A DNA stretch of 64,000 nt, taken from assembly GCA_963678675.1 (NCBI GenBank), contig OY783198.1, positions 26,522,684 to 26,586,683 of the forward strand, read 5' to 3'. A program made the translations under genes and the position numbers. Positions 36,691 through 50,494 of this stretch are shown in pieces. Within the stretch, counting starts at the first letter, position 1, and each line of letters opens with the position of its first letter. Origin of the DNA: Xiphydria camelus (taxonomy: Eukaryota; Arthropoda; Insecta; Hymenoptera; Xiphydriidae). The notes beneath the pieces are model-generated. The model was not told where the DNA came from. It was given only the letters and a program-made list of their open reading frames with translations, and made no database searches.

Positions 36691-39600
36691 GAAACTGGAT
36701 CGATACGCGCACGGCTCTGTGTACGTTCGATGTATACGTCGCGTCGGCTGGCGGGTGAACGATGTTAGCGGCGCGTTATACAAGCGGGCGATTGATAAAA
36801 TATGCAACGCGATACACGGTGAGTCGATCACGGCTATAACGTCATTTCGAAGGATGCGAAGAAATCCGGGAACGACGATCAGCGAAAGCGAATGGGACGA
36901 CGAGAAATGTCGGATGAGTTGTCTGGTCTTCTCGAATCGATGGATTGATCGGCCGATCTCAATCGAGACGAGATTCTTCGGCTCTGTTTCGACGCTGTTG
37001 TGCGTAAAAACGCGGAGATGCTTTGCGGTTTTTCGTGAGTGCGATACGTCCTCGATGAGATCCCGACGTCACTACCTGTTGCCAGGACGACTGTGGCCGA
37101 TATAGCGTCGCGTCGCTTGTTAACCATCCATTTTACACGTGTATCTCTATATTTATGTACCTCCTTGAAACTTTCCGCATTCGGCTTCTCTCGTCCTGAA
37201 AACGCCTCGTCCGAAATATCCGACGGTTCCTCGACCACGCTCGACGAGGGTATCATGTGATTAGCATACGTCTACGCATTAGTGATCGCATGATTGAAGG
37301 GGCAAATAAATAAATAAATAAATACGTTCTCAGACCGCGATTCATATTTATTTTGTCAGCTGTTGTAAATTGCCCCTTCGATCCTGTAACCATTAATACA
37401 CAGACGTATGCCGAGGTTCACTTTGCACATATCTCAATGAGAGACGTCCGATAAAAATGACCTGTTCAACTCTTCGAAGAAGAAATCAGCTCGTGTCTTC
37501 GACCAATGTCGATTCAAAGAAAAGGGAGAAGAGCGAGATTCATAATCCGATCAACGAACTCAACCGGACGAATCCGGTTGACCGATTCGATCGGGCGGAA
37601 ACCGTCAATTCTCGAAACACGCTCGAAGCGGTTCTTAACAATGATTTCAATTAAGTCCATTAACTAATCAATGCATCCTTAACCCTTTTGCCGCCGAATA
37701 CGTCTGCCCCCTAGGACGCACGGATCCCAGCAGCGGCGAGAGGGCCAAGAGCCGGGATCGGGAGAGTTCGGGGCCGTCCGGTGCCAGAGGCTTTCTCACT
37801 GGTCGAGGAGGAACGCGTGGTTCCACGTGACGAGAGACTCGCGAAGCGGAATCGGTCGAGATCGCTGCGCGTTTCGCGACGAGTGGAACGATTATTGTTG
37901 CAGAGGGTGCGCTGACGGCATTGTCGCGCGGAGATCCACTCGACGGCGCGCTCCTCTTTGCTCCTGCTTCGTCGTTGCCTTTGAGATGCCGTCGCGAAGA
38001 GGTAGACGCCGGTCGAAGAGAAAGAAGGAGCGTTTGTTTGCTTCGAGAGATAGAGAGAGAGGGGGAGATGGAAAGGAAGGGAGTAACGTTGCTATAACGA
38101 GGATGAGCAATCGCACAATGAGGGTAGAAAGACGAGGGAACGGGAGAACCTTAATTAAAGTTTAGTTCGCGAGTGTCGAACCGGCTTGAGAACGACGCCG
38201 AACCCTTTCGCCATCCCCCCCTGCTCTGGATCCCGTCATCTTATCATCGGATAAATTTTCGATAGCCGGCTCTCTCCGGCGCGCACTGAGAAAACAATAT
38301 CATGACGAATAATGGATATATGCTTTGGTAGTGTGAGGTTTATATATCGGTAGTTAATGTAATCGAGTAACAATTAAAATACATCCATTAGCATGTAGAT
38401 AATAATAGACCCTGTGGTGTATTCGCTAATGTAATTATTCGAGCATATGTATTTTCAAACTTAGGAACTCTATACTCGAGAGAAATTTCTAAAGATAAAA
38501 TTTGTCAGAAATTGTAATGATAATCCTGTTCATTTAGTTCATTTAAGACCTTGACCAATTTTTGTATCGTTTAATTTATTAAATTTTATATTAGGAATAA
38601 AGAGATGATTTTATTTCACAAATTTTACCGATAACACTGATTTATATTAATCGTCTTGTCGAATTCAAGCAATACTATTTCTAACCTTTGATACATTCAC
38701 AGTTAAGAAATATCAGTGCAAAGGAAGCTGCGAGATCACAACTTCGAATATAAATAAATAAAAATGACATCAAAACAACCGTCTATCGCCCCTCTATAAA
38801 AGTTATCCATACCCGTGCATTCTCCCACTCGCCCTACGCCTGATCTCTTCACCCCTCGCGCCGCGCTGTTCCGAAACTCCCGGTCATTAGACGCCGGCCA
38901 TCGATTATTACATTACGCAAGTTGTATACGAATCAGATTCTCCCGTTGAAGTACCTTCCTCCTGTATACGCACGATTATTCAACTCTCGACTTCATCGCA
39001 GGTAATAGTAAGACATTAAGCTGGAACGACGCGCGTAAACTTCAATCGAGATCATCTCATCGTTACCTAATACGAACTTTTCGACGAAGTCGACGGGAAG
39101 CTCTTCTACGAAGTCTACAGAGTGCAGCGGATGCACGCATATATCTGTCCATATGCGCACCTCGTATACGTGGGTGGCGACGGCGAAGAACCGGCATAAT
39201 ATAAGGGGTGCCCGGCGCGACCCAACCTAACCAGATCGCAGCGTCCTGCCGGGTCAATGGTTCGCCGCTATTCCGTGGGGATATTCCGCCTGAAAAGGGG
39301 CCCCTGCATCCGCCTACTACGCGTTTGGTATGGCGCGTGCGCCTTGCCGTGTCGTGCTTCGCGCGGGGAACAAAGGGAGGCGAGAAACTCGTTCTTAATG
39401 GTGACAGAAACGTAATACGAAAGGCACGGTGGAACATTGTCGTGTGTGCATACCTTCTTCTCTCAGCCAACTCTCTCTCTCTCTCTCTCTCTTTTTTTTC
39501 TCTCTCTAATGCGAGATATACACACAATAATGCAGAGACTGTGTAACACGTGTACATACGTACGTAGAGAGGGATATCGTCGCGCCTGTATATAACCGCG

Positions 39601-39931
39601 ACACGATTGGAAGCGAAAACGGAGGGAAGAGGGCGAAAGAGCGAGCGAGAAAAGAATGGGAGAGATATACGGATATACCACTGTGTACGTACATATATAT
39701 AACTACAATATATACGTAGAAGAAAGAGGGACCAGCGGGTAATTCGAGACCCCACCTCGGCAGGACAAGGGGTGTCACGGGAAGCGAACCCTGCGGTTGG
39801 CTCTGTGATGTCACCGGCGAATCAATAACCTTCTTGGAAAATTTTCCGGCGCCCGCAGCCGATCGTCGATTGTGTTTATGTCATTCGCGGTTCGGGAGTG
39901 ACCTCTGCGCGCACGTGTACGGTTACTGTAA
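36691..39931. other. Noncoding DNA, no gene recognised
   Basis: Mixed composition. An AT-rich island spans 38290-38780. It starts with CACTGAGAAAAC at 38286, which resembles the end of the MITE class seen elsewhere, but no matching right end was found. A short ATAA tract lies at 37306-37324 and a CT tract at 39472-39491. Confidence 0.4.
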
Positions 39932-40157
39932 CACTGAGAACAATAATTTGCCGATCCGAGTAACCGTCGATATGAATATAGAAAACATATTTATTTAAGA
40001 TAAATTCATCGAATTGAGTGAATTTACACTTGATTCGCTTTTGATTCAAATAACACATACTTTCTTCAACGACGATATGTCTGACTTAAATAAATATGTT
40101 TTTAGCACTATTCAAGTCGACGATTACTTATGGATCGGAAAATTATTCTTCTCGGTG
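39932..40157 (+). mobile_element. Foldback MITE, family A, copy 1
   Basis: 226 bp with inverted arms of about 70 bp: CACTGAGAACAATAATTTG through CATATTTATTTAAG on the left, and the inverse CTTAAATAAATATG through TTCTCGGTG on the right. It is noncoding. A related copy in the opposite orientation is at about 57700-57944. Confidence 0.8.
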
Positions 40158-41675
40158 AACGGTCCGGGAGAGAGCGCGACGTAATCTTCTCCGCAACGAG
40201 CCTCGGGGTAAAACAGAGTGGAAAGCATTTGTTGCTCGACGACGTCATCGAGGCCGTTCGAGATCCCCCGCGCCGCCTCTGCGCAAACTTTGCGATCTAT
40301 ATCCATCGGATAAACGCAGTTGTTTTATTCGCCGAGATATATTCCGCGATTTTCCATCTCCCACGGATCGACGGCGACGAGCCGTGCTTTTTCGCCGACT
40401 ACTCGCGTCTACCCGCGCAAGTGGCCCGCGCGTACACATGAATAGAGCGGTGGAGGCGTGGCTGCGGCGTTGCAGTTACCGCTCGACGCACGCGGATGCG
40501 ATTGAAAAGTCAATTTCTTTTCGTTGAGAGATTCGTGAAGCGAGATCTCAACGCCGGGAGGAGTTGAGAATGATTCTTCCATGTGTATGAACTTTTATAA
40601 TTTCTTGTCGATTGACGAGAAAAAAGGAAAGCACTTTTTTGTATTCTCTACTTTCCTCGGTAAAGCCTCGAGCTAAATATACTTACTTCCGCAACGATGT
40701 AGTGTACATAGAAAGCAAAATTCACCGAAAAGACATACAGTCGAATATCCGCCGATGACGCAAGTCAAATTCTATGCGACTCCATCTGCGCGCATTTCTC
40801 CGAATCGGTTTTACGACTCGACTGTTTCCGAATCTCGTAACGTAACTAATAGAAAAACGATTTAACGAGAAGAGCCTCGTTCTTTTACGATACCCACGAC
40901 GGAGACGAATGAACGAATTTCTCCGAACGCGTGCGACACGTCCCGACGAGCTCTCGTCCCTCGCAATAATCCACTCTCCCTCCCTCGAATAACCCGCCGA
41001 CCCGCCTTTCGGGCGCGTCGAACAAAACGCGTGCCGACAAAAGAGATCGCCCCCGTTTAAACACTCCCCGATTCAATTCGACCACTACTCACGCGACGAC
41101 TCACCTTTCACCACACGGCCCCCCTCCGGACTGTAGTCTTTTTACAACCGGGCATAAATTCGGGCGGTTTCCGGAAATTACGTGTAATATTGTCATGTAA
41201 ATCGGGGGGACGAGGGCCCCGAGTCGAGGGGTTGGCAGCCGTGACGAGGGCTCGCAAATTTGATCCCGTATTCCAAAGTCGTCTCACGGATTCCAAATGA
41301 GCGCTTGAAATGGATCTAAAGGCCGGAACGGCGGAGGGGGCGGCTCAAGGGGGGGAAGGTCAGAGCGCGAGAGTCGGTGCGAGCGAGATTGCCGCGCGGG
41401 GATGAGCGTGGCGCGTGATGGTGGCGCGTGAGGGAGAAGAGGTACGGCGGAGGTGCTTCAGAAATAAATTTACACTTTGAGAAAGTCTTTTCCGCCCCCG
41501 CCGTTACGAATGAGAAAGAGCGAAGAGGGGCGAGGATTCGCGCCCGGGGGCGCGCAACGCGCAGTAATTTCGCGCGGTAATTAAGCGTATTTTCGTTTGC
41601 TTGATGTCGTTGATATTCGCGAATCCACCGTTCGCTCTATCCGTGTATCTTGCGGTGATTTTCCTCTCTCTTTCT

Positions 41676-41761
<86 letters not shown>

Positions 41762-44700
41762 CCATCAAGTTGCGGGTAAAGTGGAAGCGCCGGGGCACCG
41801 CTCCCCTCAGACTGTACAAATAAATGTCTCCGACAGTGAGAGGAAATAGATCATTACTTCGCGTACAGCGAGTGACCCGAGTGGCGTGACGACTGCGTTC
41901 GGGTGCGGCGCGCGCGTCGTCGGTGTTTTCGACGGCTGGAAGCGTCGAGTGAGAAAAGAGCGTCGTCGACGCGTGGGAGGATTTCTGATGTGGGAGCGAT
42001 AATGACAGGCTCGACCGTTTGTGTTTAATTTCCACTTGTATTTAGTCAGTTGACGTTACTTAAAAAGCACAAAGATTTATCCGGATGGCTTAACTTTTAT
42101 CGAAGCATACACTCGAAATTAAATTGGTCAACAATAGTGGGAAATCCAAAGAAAGCAAAATTACACGTGTACACATAATTCACGAAATTCGTCCGAAAGG
42201 GTTGAAGCGTGGCACGCGAAGCGAATTTAATTGCCGAATACCTACCAGCCGCGTCTCGAGTGAAAGGAAGTATTTACGACGGGGTGATAACGACCGGCAA
42301 TTTACGGCGACGTTTAGCATCCGCGCGCGCGATTAGACTGTGAACGGCGTTCGGTTACGCGCGCGAGACTTTGCGCTATCGTCCGGTGAGAGTATACGCG
42401 GCCGGAGATAAATAAACGAACTCGCGTCGAGCGATCTTCGATCGGTAACGGGGTAATCGCGCGGCGAGAGGGAAGCGAATATTCGACCACGCGCGCGAAG
42501 TTATATCAGTGGGCGACGGAACAACGCGACGAGAGAGAGAGAGTGTCGAGTTTATACATATATACGTGGTGCGGGACGGTTGGGTTAATTCGAAGTTTGT
42601 CCCGGCGTCACTCGGTATATCCCCCCGTGAGATCAGCCCGCTGCGCTTTCAATTAGAAGCTCGCAAACTCCGTGTACGCTTTCGCGACGATCGGCGACAG
42701 CGAGACGTGTATCGGGGAACGGAGTTACGCGAGGTATAAGCGCAAAGGTCTCATCGCGCTGTATTGCAATTATATGTAGATGTAGAATAATTAAGAATAT
42801 TCGAGAAATGTTTCTTGAATCAAGAACATATCGTCGCATTACTGCAAAAACAAGATAACTATATTATTAGCATTTTTCGGTTAAATGTAGCTTTGATTAT
42901 AAAAGCTATCAAGAAATGTTCGTGAAAATCAGGCATGTGTAAAGGTCAAAGACGCAAGGCATCAAAATAGCCAAGTCCGACGATTTTTGAGATCAGGGTG
43001 GTTGAGGATTGCTTGGCGTTTCTTTTTGCGACTCGTTTTTTATGTAAATAATCTTCGATAGGCGAAATACGACTATATTCATGTAATCAGGAGATCGCAA
43101 TGAAAGCCGCTGTTCTCCTGTACAGGTGCACGCGATCGACGAGATCGAGATCGAGCGAAGGAAACAAAAGCAAAGCAGTCGGCGCGGGACTCCCGCGATG
43201 CTCGGTTGGAACGATAACCGCGTTGGCGTACCGCATGAATAATTCATGAGTGCAACGACACCGCGAGCGCGTGGCTTCCCTATTGTTCCCCTCCAAGCGG
43301 TTCGAACATCGACGTCGATCGTCCTCCTGAATTTCCTCCCGGCCGAAAATAACCGCTACAGAAGAGATCTCCGACGCGCCCCGACGCTTCCGGCGGCGCG
43401 CGTACGATAAGTCGGCTCGCGGCGACGGAAGCGCGCGACATCGTCCGATAAAATCGAAAGAGAAACGGGGCGCGATCCCATCGGGGAAATCGTCTTTTTT
43501 CCCTTCCTCTCGGGCATCTCGAATCGCATCGCGTTATATACTCGCGAGCCGCTCGTGACGAGAGATGGACGGAAAAAGGGGAACGAGACGAAAACCGCGC
43601 GGTGAGAAGGAGAGATTGAGAGTGAGTTTATTGTTCATTTAAAAGAGAGAGAGAAGGACGAATAGAAGCGGAAGGAAAAAGGAAAGATCCGACGAGGGAG
43701 AAATAGCGGGACGCGGAGCCGAAGGGAAGAGGAGACGACGACTACGCGGAAGAGAAAAAGGCGGAGCGACAATGATAACCGAGCGTAAGAAAAAGACAGG
43801 AAAAAACAACGCCGCGGTGACGGGGAGAGTCGGAGACGCGAAAGGGGACGAAGCCGAAGGATAAGAGGAGGCGGTGCCCGCTGAGGGGAAAAGCGGAGAG
43901 AGACAATGAAAATTTAGCGAGAGGAAAAAGAAGGGAAACCGCGAGTCGGAAAGAACACGGTCGACCCGCGATCGCGCGGCGAGCGACGAACTTCTTAATG
44001 GATCCCCCGGCTATTTTTTAAATTCCTTCGGACGCGCCGTGACGCGAGCAATTTGTTTTAATTAGCCGCGCCGGCGAGGATGTATCGGCGTTACTTCACC
44101 GTCGGCGCGCACTCTCGACGAACGATCCGCGCCCGAGAGCGGCATACAAATTGGTGGATTACGCTTCCGTGCGCCGACAATGAAGCGGGGGGAATCCCCT
44201 CTTCGGTTTGACGATCTTGCAGCGCACTCGGCACGGGTGGATCCAAACGCGAGCAGCGCGCGTAGCGGTAGAAAAGGCGACGCTCGTTCTCCGCCGCGCG
44301 CCGAGCCGAGGAGTGACGAAGCAGAGATCCGTCGCCGTGAATCGTTCGGGACTCGGCGCAACGACCGCGTGGGACCGTTCGCCGGTCGATTCTTTTCGCT
44401 GCGGTCGACTGTCTCGGCGCTTGGACTCGCGTTATGCCTCTGCTCTCGATTTAAAAGATACTCCGGCCATCTCGAAAGCACGGGAAAGGTTATACGAGGG
44501 GGCGATCGTCGGACCGACGTACGAGCGCCGGACCCTCCCTCGCTGCACCAAAGCGATACGCGCGGGTATCGCTCGACGCGATCCATCCTCCGGATCGCCA
44601 TAAATCGTCCGGCGCGGTGCAACGAGCGCGCGCGCGTGGGACGATTTACGGGCCAATTCTTTCCGCCGGGATCGAGTATCTCACGGCGCGGCGGATCAAG

Positions 44701-45917
44701 GTATGCCGAAGAATCGTCGCGTATCTCTCCCCCCCTTTTACCGCCTAACCATGGTGGTCAGCGAAGTATGAAAAAACAAATTCCTTGACTCTTCCAGGAT
44801 TTCCAGTCTAAAATAATACATTTTCTCCGACCATTACGGACACAGGATCAAGTGTGGAGCATCATGCATCAGTGATTCAGTCAATGAACAGATCAACGAA
44901 GATCCATATAACGGGTATCGATTGAGAGATAAGTATGAAAATGCATAATTTTTCGAAATCATATTTTTATTTAAGAAAGAATTTTCAAATATACGTTTGT
45001 TCATAGCACACTTCGCATACTAACATTGCTTCCATCGGTAAACGATATTCTTAGCATCAGTAAAAAGAGAGTACCGATTCATAGAAAACTCCCACTTCCA
45101 AAATTTATAGTTTGAGTATTTTTGAAAAATATCCCTTACTTTTCCCTGACTTACGCAATCCCCTCGCAATTCTAGATTTTCCCGAATTCCCTGACCGCTC
45201 GACACCGCGCAAACGCGCACAGCTCGCGCGACGAGCGACGCGGCGAAAGAGGATCGTGGTGATGCGGCGACGGAAAAGGATCGCCCGCGTGTTTACTCGC
45301 CGGCACGCGAATAGCAGTCCCGGGTATCATCCGTGCAAGTGTGTGTATCGCGTACCCGGACGCGCCTACACTCGAGTCGTTATCAAATACCGGCGCGCAG
45401 TTAGCCGGTCCTATGCATGCAGGTGTGGAAGAACTGCTGCCACGATCATTCGCGCGCGCATAACTGCAGCGCCCGCGCTGTAATCCTAGAAGCGGACCGG
45501 CCTCTCTTGTTCCCGGCTTCTCCTCGCCGCGGCAACTGCCGGCTCGGGAAGAAAGTCGTCGAGCTGGCGTAGTTCGCCAGCACGCGAGGGAACGATATGC
45601 CTGGGATTGCCTCTATACTTTAATGAAGATACCCTGCGGGTAGAATCGCGGGGGGCACTCCAGGGGGAGACTTTCCGAAGTCTGGGTACGGGACGCGCGG
45701 CAACCGCCTGCAGTTGAATGGGAAAGTGCACACGATGGAATTGGTCAAGAGGGGAATTACTTTTCTTCAATTTTCCGCATTATCATTCCTTTTCTTCGAC
45801 TATAACGATAACGATGATAATAATAGCTCTCTGTCGTGTTTCGCTCTATTTTTCTTTTCGCTACTTTCATACATCGGAAAAAAAAGACGCGAACTTTAGC
45901 CTCGGCAAAGGTGGCTA
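40158..45917. other. Noncoding DNA, no gene recognised
   Basis: No domain-bearing frame was found. Overlapping open frames at 44062-44788 on both strands are in very CpG-rich DNA and have no recognisable motif. The segment at 43560-43930 is purine-rich on the plus strand. The CT/GA junction at 41683 is listed separately. Confidence 0.4.
41683..41759. repeat. (CT)18 joined to (GA)20 inverted repeat
   Basis: A pure CT tract of about 36 bp runs directly into a GA tract of about 41 bp through TCTCGAGAGA, making a nearly perfect palindrome of about 36-bp arms. It could extrude as a cruciform and offers dense GAGA-factor sites. Confidence 0.95.
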
Positions 45918-46145
45918 TACTGAGAAAAAAAAGACGTGTAAATTTGTGACTAAATTAGCCGTCACGGGCGAGACTGCGCGGATCAAGTTACACGAACTAA
46001 TCATTTGCTGGAATTGACTACCGCTCGTTTCCGTCAAACAATTGTCGATCATTACAATCAAATTATTTAATTAGAGTAACTTGATCGACATTCCCCTTCC
46101 CGTGTCCGCCAATTTAGTCGAATCTACGAAATTTTTCTCCGTGCA
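45918..46145. mobile_element. Foldback MITE with CTGAGAAAAA ends
   Basis: It starts TACTGAGAAAAAA and ends TTTTTCTCCGTGCA. Arms of about 70 bp pair: GACTAAATTAGCCGTCACGG with the inverse of CCGTGTCCGCCAATTTAGTC, and GGATCAAGTTACA with AGTAACTTGATCG. It is flanked by TA on both sides, but a target duplication is not certain. Confidence 0.7.
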
Positions 46146-49100
46146 TAGGAATTCAACGCGCACCTACAAATCTCGCCCAAGAAAACTATTCCCACCGACG
46201 ATTCCTATATACATATTCCCAGGACTCCTCGCGTCTCGCGATCTTTCTTCCCACTACTCCCTCGCGTCTCGACACTGTTACGGAAGACACACGAGCCGGC
46301 AAATAAAGGCGGGACTCTCTCTCGTCGTATAAAATTCCCCGCCCTCAAATTTGTTTGCCGGATAAACAGAGCCCGGTGCGGAATCGATGGGAGTTATATT
46401 TATAGTTCCAGACGATAGTCCGGGAGGGGGGGGGGGGGGGGCAACGATGTTGCACCGCGCGCGGTAATATTGTACAATCGGTGACTCCATCATCGTCGTG
46501 CGATGCCGCGTCGAAAGGGAAAGAGAGGAGGGCGGGTCACGATCGATCGGTTCTCCGCGTGCTTTCCGATCATCCCACCCCGACGCGTCCACTAATTGCC
46601 GCTGGCGAATCTATACGGAGGAAGCGGACGAATCCATCGACGACATCGCCGCGTGTGGACGTCACTTTCTATATCTATATATATATCCGCGGTCGGGGGA
46701 GATTCCGAGATGATAGATCGGTCGGCCTCGCCGGTCCCTTCCGCGCGTCCCGCTGTACGAACTCGCGTATTATACGTGCGTATACGTATACGCGGGAGAG
46801 AAGGGGGCGGGGTGCATTTTATTGCCCACAAAAGTCGAAGAAATCCCTCCGTGAGCTTTCCGTTCGTTCGGGCGCGATAGCTCCTTCTTCGATCGATTCA
46901 AACGATTTTATGTATTCGAAGCGAGGAAGGGACGGATGAGGTATGTAAGGGAGAAATATAGCTATAAAAAAGGGCGGTGGGAGTGGGTACGTGCCTTCTA
47001 TCCATCGAAGGGGCTCTTGCGGACTACTGCGTATAAAAAGGAACTGCCTTCGTGCTGAAGTTGTTCTCTTTGTAAGATAGAGCGGAATAATGGACTGTAT
47101 TCTCATGATTTTCCTCCCCTCGATTTTGAATATCTTGTATCGCATAATATACTCTCGATGCCGCGTTTTCGTGGACACCGGAGGAAAAAAATTCGTACGC
47201 GCGTATTTTGATAACGATAATTTGTATCAACTACTCAGCAGAGTAACGCGCGCGGTAATTATCTTACCGTAACTATATACGAATTCAAGACTCGCGTCGG
47301 TGCAAATCACCTCTGTACGTTTTCCACCAAAGCGCGACCAACAAGAAAGTTCATTCCACCGATACGAGGTAGGCCGAAAGTTTACGGTTAAGCAGAAGCA
47401 ACCTACTAACGGCGTTTCGAGTAAACGCCTCCATTCGAGCCGAAGTTGCCCCGTTAAGTTACATCGCGGATCGCGGGCGAGAAAGAAAAGGCGTCTCTCT
47501 CTCTCTCTCTCTCGACAGGTGAGCCGAGAACCTTTCTCCGAATATAAACACGCGTCGTCATTTTCGCTCGACAAAAAAAAGCATCCGTAGGATCCACGCC
47601 CCGGTTCGATCGAACGCGAGGCGTTGCGGCGGGCCGCGATCGTCAATTAGGTAACCCCGATCCGGATGAATCGACGTGGTATACACGCGGGTACTACCCG
47701 CCGCTCGAGTAGTCGCCACTTTTTTTTCGGGGCCACATATGCATATGAAGGAGGAGAAATTAATGAAGCCTTTGTGGCGCTGCAGCGGCGACGCGTCGAC
47801 ACACCCGGGGCTATCGTCTCGCGCGAACAATAACCGAGCGGAAGAGGTCGCAGGATTTTGCTGCTCTCTCTCCAGACTTTCGAGACGACCGCTGTCGTCG
47901 CTCTCCTCTGCCGGTCCCGAGTCTGCGGCCGCGCGCGCGGCAGAGACGCCGACGGCTGTCCGAGTGTTCACGTTTTATGAATATTTTCCTTCAACTTATT
48001 ATTCGTGAAAAAATCCCATCTTTCGATCTCATGAAATACCGAGCAACCGGTCTGCGACAATCTACCACCCGATCGCTTCGTACTTTCTCTTTCGCGTAAA
48101 TTTATGCACGAGGCGTAAGCGCGCGCGAGTCGATGCTCGATAAACTCGAGCGTAAGTGGAATCACGGTTCACACCGCAACAACCTACATTTGCCCGTCGT
48201 TTATGCACAGAGCGCGAAGAGGACGCTTAATCATTTCCATCAACAAAGTGTAAACCGGCGTGCTCCGTGTACGCGGGACGCCTGTATGCAAGCGGCGTCA
48301 ACTTTGTTTGCCCGGGCAAAACGACGCGCCCACCCGCTCTCGACGAGAACCACTTTTCATCGTCGAACCGGCCTGATTATGAGCGGAGCCGCCCTATCGA
48401 CAGGATCGAGAAGTGCACAGATGCACCTACGCGGACTGAATATCCACATCCGAGAGAAATAATTGCTAGTGTCGAAAAAAAAGTATTGAATCAAGAAGAC
48501 ATGATCTTAAAAATTTTGAAAAATATAAATTCTTGGTCGAAGAATATATATTCTTGATTCTCACGAATACCTTCGTTGGTACGAGACATTTTTTCTGCGC
48601 AAAAGAAAAAACAATTACTCGAGTCTGTCAAGTATTTTCTCGCATGACGAAAACCATGGCTCGATCCCGGAATGACAAAAATGTTTTTGATTGAAGAAAA
48701 AATTTGTTTGGCACCCCAGCAACTTTTTTCTCTTAGTGTAGGACCGAGTCTGGAATGCTAATATGTAGGAAATCGTGGTTCCCGGTGTACCCTCGCTCGT
48801 ACCGCTTGTACTACGTATACCGAGGCTTCCGTGTGCGCGCTATGAATGCCCGCGTACGCGTTCACATATCGAATTCGTCGCGGCAGGTAATTAGCGACCA
48901 ACGAACCGCCAACCGTGGCCCGATGAAAATGAAACAGTCGATTCAATGGGCAGCAGCGATTTCACAAAGGTCGTTCCGCGCTCGGGTCGAGTCCCCCGGT
49001 GCGGGGCATGTGTGTATTAATCGCGCGGTCGATGGTTGAGTAATGCTATTTAAAAAAAAAGTCGCGTGTCTCACCCCGCTGTCGGCAGGACGGGGCGACG

Positions 49101-50494
49101 CGCGCGTTTAAAAAGGGTTGCGTTTCTTTTACCGGAGCACGAAATAATTAAAACGTCCAGCTTTAGAGACGTGCGGCGCCCCGGCGTCGAGACGTTCTCC
49201 GTCGTTTGCCGCACACCGAGACACCGTTGCCTCGCCACGCGCGACGAACACGTGCGTAGGTGTATACGAGTACCAGCTACGCGCCGTGTCACTGCAGACG
49301 ACGGTCTCCCCCCCTGCGTGATGGATCAGCGCACCCGAGAAGGCGGTGCAGCTCTCGTGCCGTGCATTACAGCGCCCTCTCTCTCTCTAATTCCACCGTG
49401 TGCCAGCCGACTAGACTCGCTGTCTCCGCGGCGCTTGATAAGCGTGAAAATGTTGGACGCTACACGTTTGCTGTTCCGCTCGTGTCGGATGTAATTGCAG
49501 TGAATTGAAAGAAGGGGTCTCCTTCTCGCGGGAATATAATACCGGAGTGGGACGTTTGGCGGGGGACGAGTATGAAATATTCTTACGAGTAATACGGAAT
49601 TGTTTTGATGTTATCAGGGTTTTACTGTAGTAGCAATGCATTATTCTCTCCGATCTTTTGGTCAATCTTCCTCTGCACGCACGTCGAGTTAGACGAGGGC
49701 GCAGTTGCTTTCTCCTTAATAGCTTTGTGCTTCCGGGAGGAATACGCATATCCATGTAGGTACACCACCCTCCGGGATACATTACACGCGCGGAGCAGGC
49801 GACGCAAGACGTCGGTGCGAGCCGTCCGCCTAAAACGCATAGGTGTATCTACGATCGCGTATTTACGCACCCGGCACGATCGTACATTTCCGCGGAATAC
49901 GCGTGGGCGGAGCGCGCGCGCGTGCATTCGCGTACTTTTGCGTACAACCCGCTGCAAATGTCCGCGATATACCGTTGTGGCGATGCTATTTTTAGCGACA
50001 CCGATCGTTTCTCTCCTCCCGGTATAGTTTTTCGTGCACGCCAGGGTGCGCTCGACACGTTCGCCGGGCTCCTTTCGTGTCCCGTTATTTCCGGCCTGTC
50101 AGGACCCTCCCTCTTGGCTTCTCGGGAATTATTACCCGGACTCGGCGCGAGTGTGTCGAAAGAAATCGATCTCCCGGCGGAGCTTCGGCGGCACTGCGAC
50201 AAAACCGAGCGGGGCGAGACGGTGTTTTTACGGCATCCGGAGAGAAGCGCTCCGGATACCACTGCACCGCCGCACGGCAGATGTCGAGTTCGATATCGCG
50301 CTCGCGGATTGCTCGCGGTATTGCGCGGAGAGAAAGACGGCCGCGCGGAAAGTGAAGTCAAATCGAGCGCAGCACGCGCGCCACTTTCGTTGCCGCGTTA
50401 TCGTTGTACGGAACGAGTTTCTCGCTCCGGAATGATTTTGCTTGTCTGTGGTACACATAATATGATGTATAATAATTATACCCTTCAGGGGATT
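46146..50494. other. Noncoding DNA, no gene recognised
   Basis: Contains poly(G) of 16 at 46426-46441, a CT tract at 47494-47513, and an AT-rich segment at 48466-48741 ending in TTTTTTCTCTTAGTGTAGG. That end resembles the CACT-type MITE ends and may be a degraded element. No plausible coding exon was identified. Confidence 0.4.

Noticed and set aside
38286..38480. CACTGAGAAAAC followed by AT-rich sequence, resembling the MITE ends seen elsewhere.
   Set aside because: No inverted partner end or paired arms could be found, so it is not called as an element.
39063..39755. A 230-codon minus-strand frame that looked like a possible protein with membrane segments.
   Set aside because: The hydrophobic parts come from CT and AT simple repeats, and no family could be recognised.
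44062..44788. Overlapping frames of 186 and 202 codons on opposite strands.
   Set aside because: Arg/Ser-rich translations in CpG-rich sequence, no conserved motif, and each strand mirrors the other.
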